A stretch of DNA of 64,000 nucleotides, taken from the NCBI GenBank assembly GCA_013112635.1, contig JABFGF010000009.1:1-64000 (forward strand). The letters are read 5' to 3'. Under the pieces are notes generated by a model. That model saw only the letters and a list, made by a program, of their open reading frames with translations, was not told where the DNA came from and made no database searches. This document shows positions 9,775-17,953 of this stretch, one piece after another; positions within the stretch are counted from its first letter, which is position 1; the number at the start of each line of letters is the position of its first letter. A program made the translations under genes and the position numbers. This DNA is from Calditrichota bacterium (GTDB lineage Bacteria; Calditrichota; Calditrichia; Calditrichales; J004).

Positions 9775-10890
9775 TTAACTCTGTTTGCGGAATTCGGAGG
9801 GTGATAGACCGGTAACTTTTTTAAAGGCAGAATTGAAAACGGATAAAGAATTAAATCCAACCTCAAAAGCGATATCCGGCATGGTGCGGTTCTCGGAGGC
9901 CGGATCATTAAGAATTGATTTTACAGCCTCGATGCGGTATTCATTTATGAAATTAAAAAAGTTCTTTTCAAACTTTTCATTTATAATCTGTGAGAGCTGA
10001 TGGGTCGTGACCTTTAACTGGGAAGCCAAATCGGGTAATTTTAAATCGCTGTTAAGATAAAGTTTTTCCACTTCCATCAGACGCTGCAAATTTGAAAGCG
10101 TTTTCTCAACCACCTCATCCGTTAAAGTGGATTTTTTATATTTCTGCGGATTAATCTTGAGCAGATCGGCTGTAAAAATCTCCGACTGGCGCATGCCGGT
10201 AAAAGCCATTATGTACACAATTACTGTCAGCAAAAACAAAAGATAAACATCGGCTGTTTCATCAAACCAGGGTGTATAGAAAAAGAAGATGTGCACGGCA
10301 AGCACAAACAACATGGCAATTATCAATCCCCGCAGATATTTAAATTTAACCGGAATATCCTTATCCAGCGCCTCATTGTTAAGAGCACTATTTAGCTTAA
10401 CCAGGGCAGTTACAAAATAGCTGCCGATATAAATCTGAAAGACCAGCGAAAAAACAATCTCAAAAGTGCCCAGGTTAAGGTTCTCTTGTAAATCGTTTAA
10501 ATAGGCTGCGCTTTTTATTGCGCTGCTTTGAAAAATACCGGGGAGTGAAAGAAGAAGAATGATTGCAGCCAAAACAAAATGAATGGCCTCTTTCTTTTTA
10601 AGTGTGTAATCCTGGACGGTAAGCGCCTTTATATAAAGATACAAAAACGGCGGCAGCAAAAAGTCGAAGGTTGTGCCAATGCCGTAGGTGTACGGGTAAT
10701 ATTGGTATAAGCCGCTGTTATAAAGGATTTCATCAAAAATGAACAAGGAAAGGGTTAACAGGAAAAATGCCAGGTAGCGGTTTGCAGTGCGGTTGCCTGT
10801 TTTTAGGCTAAACAAGGCCAAACTTATAAGAAAGCATTGAAAGGCACCCAGAGTATTTATTATTGCAAGCAGATCAAACTGTAGATTCAT
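9775..10890 (-). CDS. membrane-anchored AraC-family regulator
   Basis: The protein has an N-terminal module of seven or so membrane helices (about residues 5-235) and a C-terminal AraC DNA-binding domain (last 110 residues: LKLPDLASQLKVTTHQLSQI, then DIAFEVGFNSLSVFNSAFKK and TGLSPSEFRK). This 7TM-AraC layout is common in Bacteroidota-like genomes and is thought to couple a membrane signal to transcription. I take ATG 10890 as the start because a membrane helix follows at once; an upstream TTG at 10938 adds 16 residues. It lies upstream of the hydrolase/CPBP/barrel genes on the same strand and may control them. A second regulator of the same design is at 15696-16832. Confidence 0.88.
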   Translation of the reverse strand: MNLQFDLLAIINTLGAFQCFLISLALFSLKTGNRTANRYLAFFLLTLSLFIFDEILYNSGLYQYYPYTYGIGTTFDFLLPPFLYLYIKALTVQDYTLKKKEAIHFVLAAIILLLSLPGIFQSSAIKSAAYLNDLQENLNLGTFEIVFSLVFQIYIGSYFVTALVKLNSALNNEALDKDIPVKFKYLRGLIIAMLFVLAVHIFFFYTPWFDETADVYLLFLLTVIVYIMAFTGMRQSEIFTADLLKINPQKYKKSTLTDEVVEKTLSNLQRLMEVEKLYLNSDLKLPDLASQLKVTTHQLSQIINEKFEKNFFNFINEYRIEAVKSILNDPASENRTMPDIAFEVGFNSLSVFNSAFKKVTGLSPSEFRKQS

Positions 10891-11051
10891 ATGAGAAATG
10901 TATTGGCATGTTGGTTGGCCTGAAAATACATTGCTCAATGATTTTTTTCAACATGTGGTAAAAATTGATCCCTTTTTGTTAAGAAAAAAAATAATTGACT
11001 AATATAATTAGTATATATATATTTGTCATAACAACTAAATATAGGTGAAAG

Positions 11052-11480
11052 ATGTTCAAATTTGATGAGTCAGTTGGTTTTTTAATAAACAGGGTTGCAA
11101 AACAATTCAAAAGAAAATTGGATAGTGCATTTAAAAAAAATGGATATACCCTTACTCCTGAACACTGGGCTGTTCTAAACAGGTTATGGGAAAAGGATGG
11201 ATTATCTCAAACTGAAATAGCCGATCTAACATTTAAAGACAAAGCGAATATTACCAGGATTTTAGATGTAATGGAAAAGAATAGCCTGGTAAAACGTCAA
11301 AAACATGAGCTTGACCGACGCAGCTTTAAGATTTTTTTGGATAGCAAAGGAAAAGAATATAAATCCCAATTAGTTCCTTTCGCTCATGAAATAAATCAAA
11401 AGGCTTTAAAAAATTTGGGTGAGGAGGAAATGGCAATATTAAAAAAAGTTATGATTAAAATTTCTAATAATTTGGATTAA
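11052..11480 (+). CDS. MarR-family transcriptional regulator
   Basis: This 142-residue winged-helix protein shows the MarR pattern: a dimerising N-terminal helix (FLINRVAKQFKRKLDSAF), the TPEHWAVLNRLWEKDGLSQ segment, recognition helix (FKDKANITRILDVMEKNSLV) and the D-RR wing (HELDRRSFKIFL). MarR proteins usually repress adjacent genes and respond to small aromatic ligands. It is 64 bases before the YceI-like gene and a membrane protein on the same strand, so it probably regulates that set. A TA-rich promoter region (11000-11040) precedes it. Confidence 0.92.
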   Translation: MFKFDESVGFLINRVAKQFKRKLDSAFKKNGYTLTPEHWAVLNRLWEKDGLSQTEIADLTFKDKANITRILDVMEKNSLVKRQKHELDRRSFKIFLDSKGKEYKSQLVPFAHEINQKALKNLGEEEMAILKKVMIKISNNLD

Positions 11481-11544
11481 TATTTTTTTACTATATTAGT
11501 TGTTGTACTTACTATCAGTATATCATATATCAAACGGAGAGGAA

Positions 11545-12162
11545 ATGTACAAAATATCTATTATTATTATTGGCTTAACGGTAGCCATCTTTGGCCAAAT
11601 CAACCAGGACAACAAAAATCCTAAAAGCCAAGAACACACTAATTACCATGTTTCAAATAACAGCATGGTGGAATATGTTGCTGAAACGGAAATGTTCTTC
11701 CTTTTTGGAAGCACGATTAATGGCAAAAATTCCTCAGTAACCGGGGTTATAAATCTGGACCCATTAAACCTCGTAAACTCCGCAGCAAAAATAATTATCG
11801 ATGCAAATGGTTTTACGTCTTGTAATGACTCCCGGGATGAGCACATTGCTGAAATTCTCAAAAGTAAAACGCATCCGCAGATTATCTTTATTCTTGATTC
11901 TCTAAGCAAACTAAATTCAACAGATCAATCCAACAATGGCTTTATTGCCGTCGGATCATTGACGGTTAATGGAATAAAAAAGCTTCTTTCATTTCCTGTC
12001 GTGATAAACAGAAGTTCAAACGAGATAAAGATATTCGGGGAAATAGAAGTTCTATATTCCGATTTTGGAATGGAACCTCCAACAGTAGGTGGCGGTGTTG
12101 TGAAAGATGCAAAAGAATCGATTTTGTTAAAAGCCAGCATTGTAGCTCATGAAACTAAATAA
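11545..12162 (+). CDS. YceI-family lipid-binding exported protein
   Basis: I start it at ATG 11545, preceded by GGAGAGGAA, giving about 205 residues; the upstream 15 codons lack a ribosome site. A signal peptide (MYKISIIIIGLTVAIFGQ) is followed by the YceI lipocalin-like barrel: a VEYVAETEMFFLFGS strand, a GVINLDP turn, CNDSRDEHIAEILKSKTHP (the usual NxxRDxHL...F-xFxS segment) and GSLTVNGIKK. YceI proteins bind isoprenoid or other amphiphilic lipids in the periplasm. It is sandwiched between a MarR regulator and a four-helix membrane protein, a grouping that recalls MarR-YceI-cytochrome-type operons. Confidence 0.85.
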   Translation: MYKISIIIIGLTVAIFGQINQDNKNPKSQEHTNYHVSNNSMVEYVAETEMFFLFGSTINGKNSSVTGVINLDPLNLVNSAAKIIIDANGFTSCNDSRDEHIAEILKSKTHPQIIFILDSLSKLNSTDQSNNGFIAVGSLTVNGIKKLLSFPVVINRSSNEIKIFGEIEVLYSDFGMEPPTVGGGVVKDAKESILLKASIVAHETK

Positions 12163-12182
12163 TAAAGCATAGGAGAATAATA

Positions 12183-12653
12183 GTGAAAATCAAAGCCCAT
12201 GTAATTTCAGCATTTATAGCATTTCTGACCATTGCACTGTTTTTTAGTTCAACAATTGTGGTTGAAATAATAGGAAGTCCTGACTCAATTTATTTTGTAA
12301 AGAAAAGCATTTTATATGGATTGCTAATTTTGATTCCAGCAATGATGGCAACAGGCATCACTGGGAATCTTATCGCAAAAAATAAAAAGGGAAAGCTTAT
12401 TCAGAAAAAATTAACACGTCTGAAAATCATAGCATCTAATGGTGTTTTAATTCTTATTCCATGCGCATTTTTATTGGAATCATTAGCGGGCGCTGGAAAT
12501 TACAATGAATGGTTTTATTCCATCCAGGGATTGGAATTAATAGCCGGTGCGACAAATCTTTATTTTCTTGGATTAAATATGAAGGATGGCTTTTTGCTTT
12601 CAGGAAGATTTAAAAAAGCAAATAAAACCATGCCCATTAGCAATTGTTGGTAG
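12183..12653 (+). CDS. four-helix integral membrane protein of unknown function
   Basis: A GTG at 12183 with AGGAG upstream gives 156 residues with four membrane helices (about 7-25, 38-60, 85-105, 118-135), and a short charged loop (AKNKKGKLIQKKLTRLK). It resembles the general layout of small DUF-type membrane proteins next to YceI genes; I cannot name the family. It is 20 bases after the YceI-like gene and thus the third gene of the MarR operon. The C-terminus (KTMPISNCW) falls just before the convergent VOC gene. Confidence 0.7.
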   Translation: MKIKAHVISAFIAFLTIALFFSSTIVVEIIGSPDSIYFVKKSILYGLLILIPAMMATGITGNLIAKNKKGKLIQKKLTRLKIIASNGVLILIPCAFLLESLAGAGNYNEWFYSIQGLELIAGATNLYFLGLNMKDGFLLSGRFKKANKTMPISNCW

Positions 12654-12704
12654 TAGTTATTTTAGCTTCAATAATTTGTATTAAATTTTTCATTTATATT
12701 TTAT

Positions 12705-13133
12705 TTATTCAGAAAGGAGAAATTGCCACGATATACCATATTTGTCTTCACACCATCCAAATTTCTTTCCAAATCCGTAATCACCTTCACCTTTGTAGTT
12801 GTCTAAAGGAACCATTATCTGACCACCATTTGAAGAAAGCTTTTCGAAAAGTGTTTGTATTAAATCATCAGAATTATCACTTATGAATAGTGAAACTGCA
12901 GGTGTAAATGACCAAGCATGATTATAGTTACTTTCAGAAACCATGTAGTCAGTTCCGTTTAGTGTAAATACTCCATATTTTATAAGTTCAGGTGTTCCCC
13001 CTGCTTCTTCTTCCGAGTATTTTTTTATGCTTTTAATTTCCGAATTCGGAAAGATGGAAGTGTAAAATTTTATTGCTTCCTCAGCTTTCCCGCATTTGTC
13101 GCCTACAAATGTTAGAAATGTCGTTGTTTTCAT
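12705..13133 (-). CDS. VOC-superfamily (PhnB / glyoxalase-like) protein
   Basis: The 142-residue protein has the two beta-alpha-beta-beta-beta modules of the vicinal-oxygen-chelate fold. Segments such as KAEEAIKFYTSIFPNSEIKS, GVFTLNGTDYMVSES and the closing FGWCEDKYGISWQF match the PhnB / 3-demethylubiquinone-methyltransferase-like VOC group. Most of these have no proven substrate; some are resistance proteins or isomerases. It is single, convergent with the MarR operon, and lies next to attC-like site 2, which fits cassette cargo, as VOC genes often are. No attC-like site is visible beyond its 3' end. The 122 bases between its start and site 2 hold nothing I recognise. Confidence 0.88.
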   Translation of the reverse strand: MKTTTFLTFVGDKCGKAEEAIKFYTSIFPNSEIKSIKKYSEEEAGGTPELIKYGVFTLNGTDYMVSESNYNHAWSFTPAVSLFISDNSDDLIQTLFEKLSSNGGQIMVPLDNYKGEGDYGFGKKFGWCEDKYGISWQFLLSE

Positions 13134-13255
13134 TTTATATTCAACTTTCGATAATAGTTATTTTCTGTATTGTCTAATCAACGGTACGATCAAAATATCC
13201 ACATCAATAATTTCAATCAAAACATATTTAGATTTATTCCCTGAAATCCGTAAGT

Positions 13256-13352
13256 GTATAACGCCCGAATGTTAAGCTGATTTGCGATTTGTAAAACTTC
13301 CACACCGAGTTCATGCTCCCACGAGCAAATTCAGTTTGACATTTTTTTAGGC
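13256..13352 (-). repeat. attC-like recombination site 2
   Basis: On the minus strand the 97-bp site runs from GCCTAAA (13352) to GTTATAC (13262-13256). Its arms AATGTTAAGCTG-ATTTGC and GCAAATTCAGTTTGACATT pair over about 16 bp, with one unpaired A, a hallmark of attC. It shares AAAATGT, GGAAGTTTT and CATTCGG-CGTTA with site 1. It begins six bases after the stop of the metallophosphoesterase gene, which is typical of compact cassettes. The opening box (GCCTAAA rather than GCCTAAC) is degenerate. Confidence 0.7.
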
Positions 13353-13358
13353 TAAAAT

Positions 13359-14552
13359 TTAATTGCGCTTATTTATGTTAAATGACTCTATTATTTCGTT
13401 GTCAATATTGTAAACATTAAAACTGCTTTCCTCAGATGAAATTGAAACTAAAATAAAGTGATTATCCTCTGCATATTTAACTTCACCAGGGAATAATTCA
13501 GATTTTCGAGAATAAATACCTGCTCCAGCACCAGCTGTTATCAAATAATGCGTACCATGATCTTCGACATGGTGGTAATGGTGATTATGACCATTAAAGA
13601 CAGCACTAACATTATATTTTTTGAATAATGGTTTCCAATCATCGTTAATAATAAAAGAGTTTTCAATTTTTCTATCCAAAGTATTATAAACCGGATAATG
13701 AAAAGCTACGAAAATATATGGGAAACCTTTATGTCCTTCTAAATCCGAAATTAGCCATTCTAATTGCTCTTTGAAAAAGGGTTTTTCAACTTTTTCCATA
13801 AATGACGAAGTATATTTTCCCCATTCAATTTCTGGATACTTTCTTCTTTCAACCAACGATTCAAAACCACTCGAGTTTAGTACAATAAAATGAGCGGCAC
13901 CCCAATTAAAACTGTAATAAGTTTTATTATTTGGAAATTCAAAAAAATTATATAATGGTTCTGAACTTTCTTCATGATTTCCAACCACAGGAAAGTATGG
14001 GATATTTTTCATCAACTCTCCACTAATTTCAAAAAACTTTTCCCAATCCCTATAATCTCGCCCTTCAAATACGATGTCACCAGTATTAATTATGAATTCA
14101 GGCTTTTTCTCTTCAACAAGTGCAATAATTTTGGAATATTTTTCATCTGAATTTTCCTGATTTGTATGCCAAGATTTATTATCACCAAAAACAACAAAAT
14201 TAAACGGTACACTCCAATCTTTCGGTGCAAACTTAAAATTACCTTTTCCAATGCCAGGAATTTTATAATAGATTTCTCGCGATTCTTGGGCTTCTCGAGT
14301 AGCTACAATATACTGCTTATGGTGTGTCCAAATTTGATCGACGGAATTTAAATTCTCAAATGATACCCCTTTTTGTAAAAAATTTGTATTCTCAGCCCAA
14401 TAAATATAAGCATGATCTTTTCCAGGCATTTGAACATAAGGACCAATAATCTTTGGATGTTTAACAGGTGAATTTTTTTGTACACAAGAGATTGTTAGTA
14501 CAAAAGTTAGAAGAATGATAATATATTTATTGATATTAGAAAGAGTTTGCAT
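13359..14552 (-). CDS. metallophosphoesterase lipoprotein (calcineurin/purple-acid type)
   Basis: The 397-residue product starts with a lipoprotein signal (LTFVLTISCVQ), so it is a membrane-anchored exported protein. After an N-terminal beta-domain (about 30-110, Fn3-like) come the metal-binding motifs of calcineurin-type phosphoesterases in order: FGDNKSW, NTGDIVFEGRD, VGNHEES, FVAFHYPVY and FNGHNHHYHH. All five canonical motifs are present, so it is probably active on phosphate mono- or diesters. The gene starts 16 bases after a GTTAGGC core (14574-14568) and ends at attC-like site 2, so it appears to be cargo of a gene cassette of about 1.3 kb, large for such elements. Confidence 0.9.
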   Translation of the reverse strand: MQTLSNINKYIIILLTFVLTISCVQKNSPVKHPKIIGPYVQMPGKDHAYIYWAENTNFLQKGVSFENLNSVDQIWTHHKQYIVATREAQESREIYYKIPGIGKGNFKFAPKDWSVPFNFVVFGDNKSWHTNQENSDEKYSKIIALVEEKKPEFIINTGDIVFEGRDYRDWEKFFEISGELMKNIPYFPVVGNHEESSEPLYNFFEFPNNKTYYSFNWGAAHFIVLNSSGFESLVERRKYPEIEWGKYTSSFMEKVEKPFFKEQLEWLISDLEGHKGFPYIFVAFHYPVYNTLDRKIENSFIINDDWKPLFKKYNVSAVFNGHNHHYHHVEDHGTHYLITAGAGAGIYSRKSELFPGEVKYAEDNHFILVSISSEESSFNVYNIDNEIIESFNINKRN

Positions 14553-14567
14553 ACTTACCTTAATTTA

Positions 14568-14657
14568 GCCTAACATAGTATTAGCGTTATTCAATCACAT
14601 ATTATCTCTATAACTATACAATATAAATTTTATAGTTTCAACTGTTTAAAACTATAC
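14568..14657 (-). repeat. 90-bp cassette-boundary repeat, copy B
   Basis: It aligns gap-free with 1201-1290 (copy A). On the minus strand it ends in GTTAGGC, an exact GTTRRRY integron core. It lies just upstream of the metallophosphoesterase gene. See copy A for alternatives. Confidence 0.55.
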
Positions 14658-14683
14658 TTTTTTTAAGACCGCTTACAATTTAT

Positions 14684-14827
14684 ATTGAAATTGAATGCAG
14701 TGTCTTTTAATGATACATTAGCAGCAATCCTTCAAACCCAAATAAAACACCCATGGATACGATTTTTACAATTGGTATTTTTTTATCCTTTTTCCTGGCC
14801 ATATTGCTGGTCACCAAAAAAAGTAAA
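14684..14827 (+). repeat. 144-bp direct repeat, left copy (with truncated AraC start)
   Basis: It matches 15627-15770 with four clustered mismatches near the left end (14698-14704 region) and then identity to AAAAAGTAAA. The copy contains the upstream region and about the first 25 codons of the AraC gene at 15696. Reading on from here the frame is lost at once, so this is a dead fragment. Between it and the antitoxin gene (14828-14915) I see only a short GGGTG/CACCC hairpin. Confidence 0.9.
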
Positions 14828-14915
14828 TATTTTGTAGTTAAGCCTTTAAGATGGGTGTGCGCCACCCGGTAATTTGGTGAGATTAGTTTAAACTTTTTGC
14901 TACAGACCGATAGTT

Positions 14916-15191
14916 CTATAAAATATTAACTTGTAACTTTTTGCCAATTGCAGAAACGTAGTTTTTTAATGTAGACAGACGAATATCCTCAGAATGATTT
15001 TCAATTCTGGAAATCGCTGATTTTTTTGTTTGTAATTTTTCCGCTAACTCCTCTTGTGTAATCCCAGCTTCTTCTCTCGCCTGTCTTAATAAAACACCAA
15101 TTTTAAAATTCTCGTATCCCTTTTCAAAAATATCCGCAAAATTATTACTTTGCATTTTCCGTTTACCAATATACTTCTCAAGATCATCCAT
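14916..15191 (-). CDS. XRE-family antitoxin (HigA-like)
   Basis: The 91-residue protein carries a helix-turn-helix of the Cro/C1 type ([20 protein letters not shown], then KSAISRIEN) in its C-terminal half. A leading segment (about residues 1-30) could contact the toxin. It starts where the toxin gene ends (stop and start share 15191), the usual toxin-first order of HigBA-type modules. The antitoxin should neutralise the toxin and repress the operon. The pair lies between the two copies of a 144-bp repeat. Confidence 0.88.
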   Translation of the reverse strand: MDDLEKYIGKRKMQSNNFADIFEKGYENFKIGVLLRQAREEAGITQEELAEKLQTKKSAISRIENHSEDIRLSTLKNYVSAIGKKLQVNIL

Positions 15192-15538
15192 TATTTTTTC
15201 CTTTCGATATATTCTTTCTTTCGCTTCTCTGCTAATTTAATTTCAGAGACAGGTGTTTTTTGTGATTTTTTTACAAAACCATTTGTTAAAACAATTATTT
15301 TACCCTTTGCAAAAAAACATAATATTCTAAAAATATCTCTTCCAAATTTTATACGAATTTCCCAAATATCATCCGTGCCAACGAGCTTCTTAAAATACTC
15401 TTTTGAAACTCTTTCATAATCTCGAACAATTCTGAGGACCCAGGCAATTTTCGCAGCTTGTTTATCATTTAGTGAATCTAAAAACCTTTCAACTGGTGAG
15501 TCTTCATTTTCGGTTCTGTAAAATTCGATTTTCCGCAT
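15191..15538 (-). CDS. RelE/HigB-type toxin (Gp49-like family)
   Basis: The 115-residue basic protein shows the phage-derived Gp49-like/HigB pattern: an opening strand (MRKIEFYRT), [19 protein letters not shown], then [18 protein letters not shown], ending [18 protein letters not shown] and a Lys-rich helix. Family members are ribosome-dependent mRNA endonucleases. With the downstream XRE gene it makes a complete toxin-antitoxin module. It is the first gene of the pair, with an A-rich 5' region at 15539-15570. Such modules are frequent in integron arrays and other mobile regions, where they stabilise the DNA. Confidence 0.88.
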   Translation of the reverse strand: MRKIEFYRTENEDSPVERFLDSLNDKQAAKIAWVLRIVRDYERVSKEYFKKLVGTDDIWEIRIKFGRDIFRILCFFAKGKIIVLTNGFVKKSQKTPVSEIKLAEKRKKEYIERKK

Positions 15539-15626
15539 GACTGCAAGTTAACAAAAATGTGAACTAAGTCAAGGCAAAATATTTCACCGGTAATAAAACC
15601 CGCTGTTACTTTGGCTTAATTATTCC

Positions 15627-15770
15627 ATTGAAATTGAATGAAGTACATTTTAATGATACATTAGCAGCAATCCTTCAAACCCAAATAAAACACCCATGGA
15701 TACGATTTTTACAATTGGTATTTTTTTATCCTTTTTCCTGGCCATATTGCTGGTCACCAAAAAAAGTAAA
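15627..15770 (+). repeat. 144-bp direct repeat, right copy
   Basis: It is the intact counterpart of 14684-14827, offset by 943 bases, and covers the promoter region and the first 25 codons of the AraC gene. The near-identity of the copies implies a recent duplication accompanying arrival of the toxin-antitoxin segment. Confidence 0.9.
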
Positions 15771-16832
15771 AACCTGGCAGACACAATCCTGGGCATATGG
15801 TTGTTTATAATCGCCATTCACTTGCTGGGTTACTTTATATACACACTTGGCTTTTGGGATAAGTATCCGCACCTGGTTGGCACAACGCTGCCCTTTCCTT
15901 TGCTGCATGGCCCGATGCTTTATCTTTACACGCTCTACTCTTTGCGCAATGAAAACAAATTAAGAAGGCTGGATTACCTGCATTTTACCCCGGCGCTTCT
16001 TTGTTATTTATACATGCTCCCTTTTTATTTCACTTATACCGAAGAGCAAAAGGTTTTGGTGGATAACGGTCTGTTGGATTACTCTGCCCTATTTTCAACG
16101 GTGGTGTTAATAAGTTTTTTTGTATCGGGGTTGGCCTATCCAATTATTTCCTACCATGTGTTGGGCAAACACAAAAAACTGATTGATGATAATTTTTCCT
16201 ATGACAACTGCATTAGCCTGGATTGGCTGAAATACAGCATTTGGGGCATTGGCGCGGTTTATGTGAGTGCGGTGGTTATCTCAATTTTGCGCGAAGGCCT
16301 TGGCATGCAATTTACTTTTAATGCCGATTATATTTTTTACTTGATCATAATTTTATTTGTTTTTTGCATTGGCTTTTTTGGAATTCGCCAACAAAACCTG
16401 TTTTCAGAAAATGGCATTAATAAAAAAGCACAACTCGTTCAGGAAAAGCAGGGCGCTGATTATAAAAAGTCCGGCTTAAAATCTGAGGTTGCCAAAGAGG
16501 TCCATCAACGCTTAACAAAATTAATGACGGAGCAAAAGTTTTATACCAATCCCAAACTTACACTGAATGAACTCGCCCAAAGTGTGGAAGTCTCGCCCAA
16601 TCATCTGTCACAAATAATCAATCAATACGAAGAAGTAAACTTTCATGATTTTGTAAATCGCTATCGCGTGGAAGAGTTTATAAAAAATGCTTCGGCCCAC
16701 AAAGAGATCACCATTTTGTCACACGCACTGGATGCCGGCTTCAATTCGAAATCATCATTTAACAGTGTATTTAAAAAACACCGTGGTCTTACTCCTTCAA
16801 CCTTCATCGATCAGCTGGCAAAAAAAACTTAA
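15696..16832 (+). CDS. membrane-anchored AraC-family regulator
   Basis: The 378-residue protein has about seven N-terminal membrane helices (residues 1-235) and a C-terminal AraC DNA-binding domain: LTLNELAQSVEVSPNHLSQI, then ILSHALDAGFNSKSSFNSVF and HRGLTPSTFI. The layout equals that of 9775-10890. It precedes, on the same strand, a CPBP protein and a TonB-dependent receptor, which it may control. The promoter region is duplicated at 14684-14827, so the duplication and insertion may have changed its expression. Confidence 0.9.
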   Translation: MDTIFTIGIFLSFFLAILLVTKKSKNLADTILGIWLFIIAIHLLGYFIYTLGFWDKYPHLVGTTLPFPLLHGPMLYLYTLYSLRNENKLRRLDYLHFTPALLCYLYMLPFYFTYTEEQKVLVDNGLLDYSALFSTVVLISFFVSGLAYPIISYHVLGKHKKLIDDNFSYDNCISLDWLKYSIWGIGAVYVSAVVISILREGLGMQFTFNADYIFYLIIILFVFCIGFFGIRQQNLFSENGINKKAQLVQEKQGADYKKSGLKSEVAKEVHQRLTKLMTEQKFYTNPKLTLNELAQSVEVSPNHLSQIINQYEEVNFHDFVNRYRVEEFIKNASAHKEITILSHALDAGFNSKSSFNSVFKKHRGLTPSTFIDQLAKKT

Positions 16833-16945
16833 CCACTGAGGGCGCAGAGAGCACAGAGGTTTGAACTTTTTCTAGGAAATAATTCTATCAATGTATTCTT
16901 TAGACGTAATTTAATCTGTGAAAATCTGTGAGTATCCGTGGCCGG
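16831..16945. repeat. dispersed CACTGAGG/GCACAGAGG and ATCTGTG-type repeats
   Basis: AACCACTGAGGGCGCAGAGA plus GCACAGAGG starts at the AraC stop, and AATCTGTG-AAAATCTGTGAG-TATCCGTGGC follows at 16912-16942. Both are well-known styles of short dispersed intergenic sequence in unrelated bacteria; the origin is unexplained. The rest of 16946-17121 has CCTGCACCTACA-like short repeats but no gene. Confidence 0.5.
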
Positions 16946-17121
16946 TTTTTTTTCTTCAAAAAAAATAACTTTGTTCTATCTATCGAAAACACTGCAAATA
17001 AAGGTCTGCACCTGTAGGCCTGCACCTACACTTTAGTCCAATCTTACCCGCCTGGGCGAATGCTCCCCGGTTTGGCCTTACTATCTGCCCGAACATTTTA
17101 AACCAAACAGGAGGAGCCATT

Positions 17122-17931
17122 ATGATTGTTCAAAAATATAAACAGCCTTTACTTTTTTACTTGTTAGCAACCTTTGTTCCATGGGCACTGTGGCTAATCG
17201 CAGCCGCAATAAGCCATTCAGATATAAGCAGTTCTTCTGCCTTACAAAGCCTATTTGCTTTTGCCGGACTTATGGCGCCGCTTGTAATTGCCTTTTCTAT
17301 AATTCATCAGGATAAGGATTTATTAAATGATTTTTGGGGACGGTTTTTAAACTTCAAAGAAGTCAAGTTTAGATACCTGTTCGCAGCCTTTTTTCTAATA
17401 CTGATCAGTATCCTGCTTGCCCAGGCTGTCTCTCTGCTTTTTGGATATAGTGCCGACCAATTTCAATTGGCAGAATCTTTTTCATTTACATCCGGCATAT
17501 TCCCGGTCTGGTTTCTTTTAATTGCTGCACCCCTTATAGAAGAATTAGCCTGGCATTCTTACGGCACGGACTGCCTGCGTTCACGCTTTAGTCTTTTTAC
17601 AACCTCGGTTATCTTTGCAATTTATTGGGGCATCTGGCATATGCCGCTTTCACTTATTAAAGATTACTATCACAGCAATCTTGTGGAAACGGGCATTTTA
17701 TATTCTTTGAATTTCCTCGTTAGCTTGATCCCTTTTGTGCTAATCATGAACTGGCTTTACTACAAATCCAATCGAAATATCACCATCACCATTATTTTTC
17801 ACATTACCGCAGGCTATTTCAACGAGATTTTTTGCACCGATCCAATGAGCAAAGTAATACAAACAGTATTGCTTCTGCTTTTCTCGATCTATCTGATCCT
17901 AAATGACAAGAAATTTTTCTTTAAAAAATAA
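17122..17931 (+). CDS. CPBP-family intramembrane metalloprotease
   Basis: The 269-residue protein has about eight membrane helices and the CPBP fold. Motif 1 reads EELAWHSYG, with both Glu present and the usual Arg replaced by His. Motif 2 reads YWGIWHMPLSL, with its His. A third His is in IFHITAGYFNE. Unlike the copy at 7531-8316 it could therefore be active, on a prenylated or other membrane substrate. A strong AGGAGGA-like site precedes ATG 17122. It ends 22 bases before the start of a TonB-dependent receptor, probably in the same operon. Confidence 0.85.
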   Translation: MIVQKYKQPLLFYLLATFVPWALWLIAAAISHSDISSSSALQSLFAFAGLMAPLVIAFSIIHQDKDLLNDFWGRFLNFKEVKFRYLFAAFFLILISILLAQAVSLLFGYSADQFQLAESFSFTSGIFPVWFLLIAAPLIEELAWHSYGTDCLRSRFSLFTTSVIFAIYWGIWHMPLSLIKDYYHSNLVETGILYSLNFLVSLIPFVLIMNWLYYKSNRNITITIIFHITAGYFNEIFCTDPMSKVIQTVLLLLFSIYLILNDKKFFFKK

Positions 17932-17953
17932 CAAATTATCAGGAGCTAATATC

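Noticed and set aside
14828-14915. GGGTG-TGCGC-CACCC hairpin as terminator or attC of the toxin-antitoxin pair
   Set aside because: The stem is only five bp with no T-run, and no GTTRRRY pair brackets it.
15628-15810. Sixty-codon plus frame over the start of the AraC gene
   Set aside because: It overlaps the real AraC frame, which has continuous helices and the HTH; the overlap is a by-product of the duplicated region.
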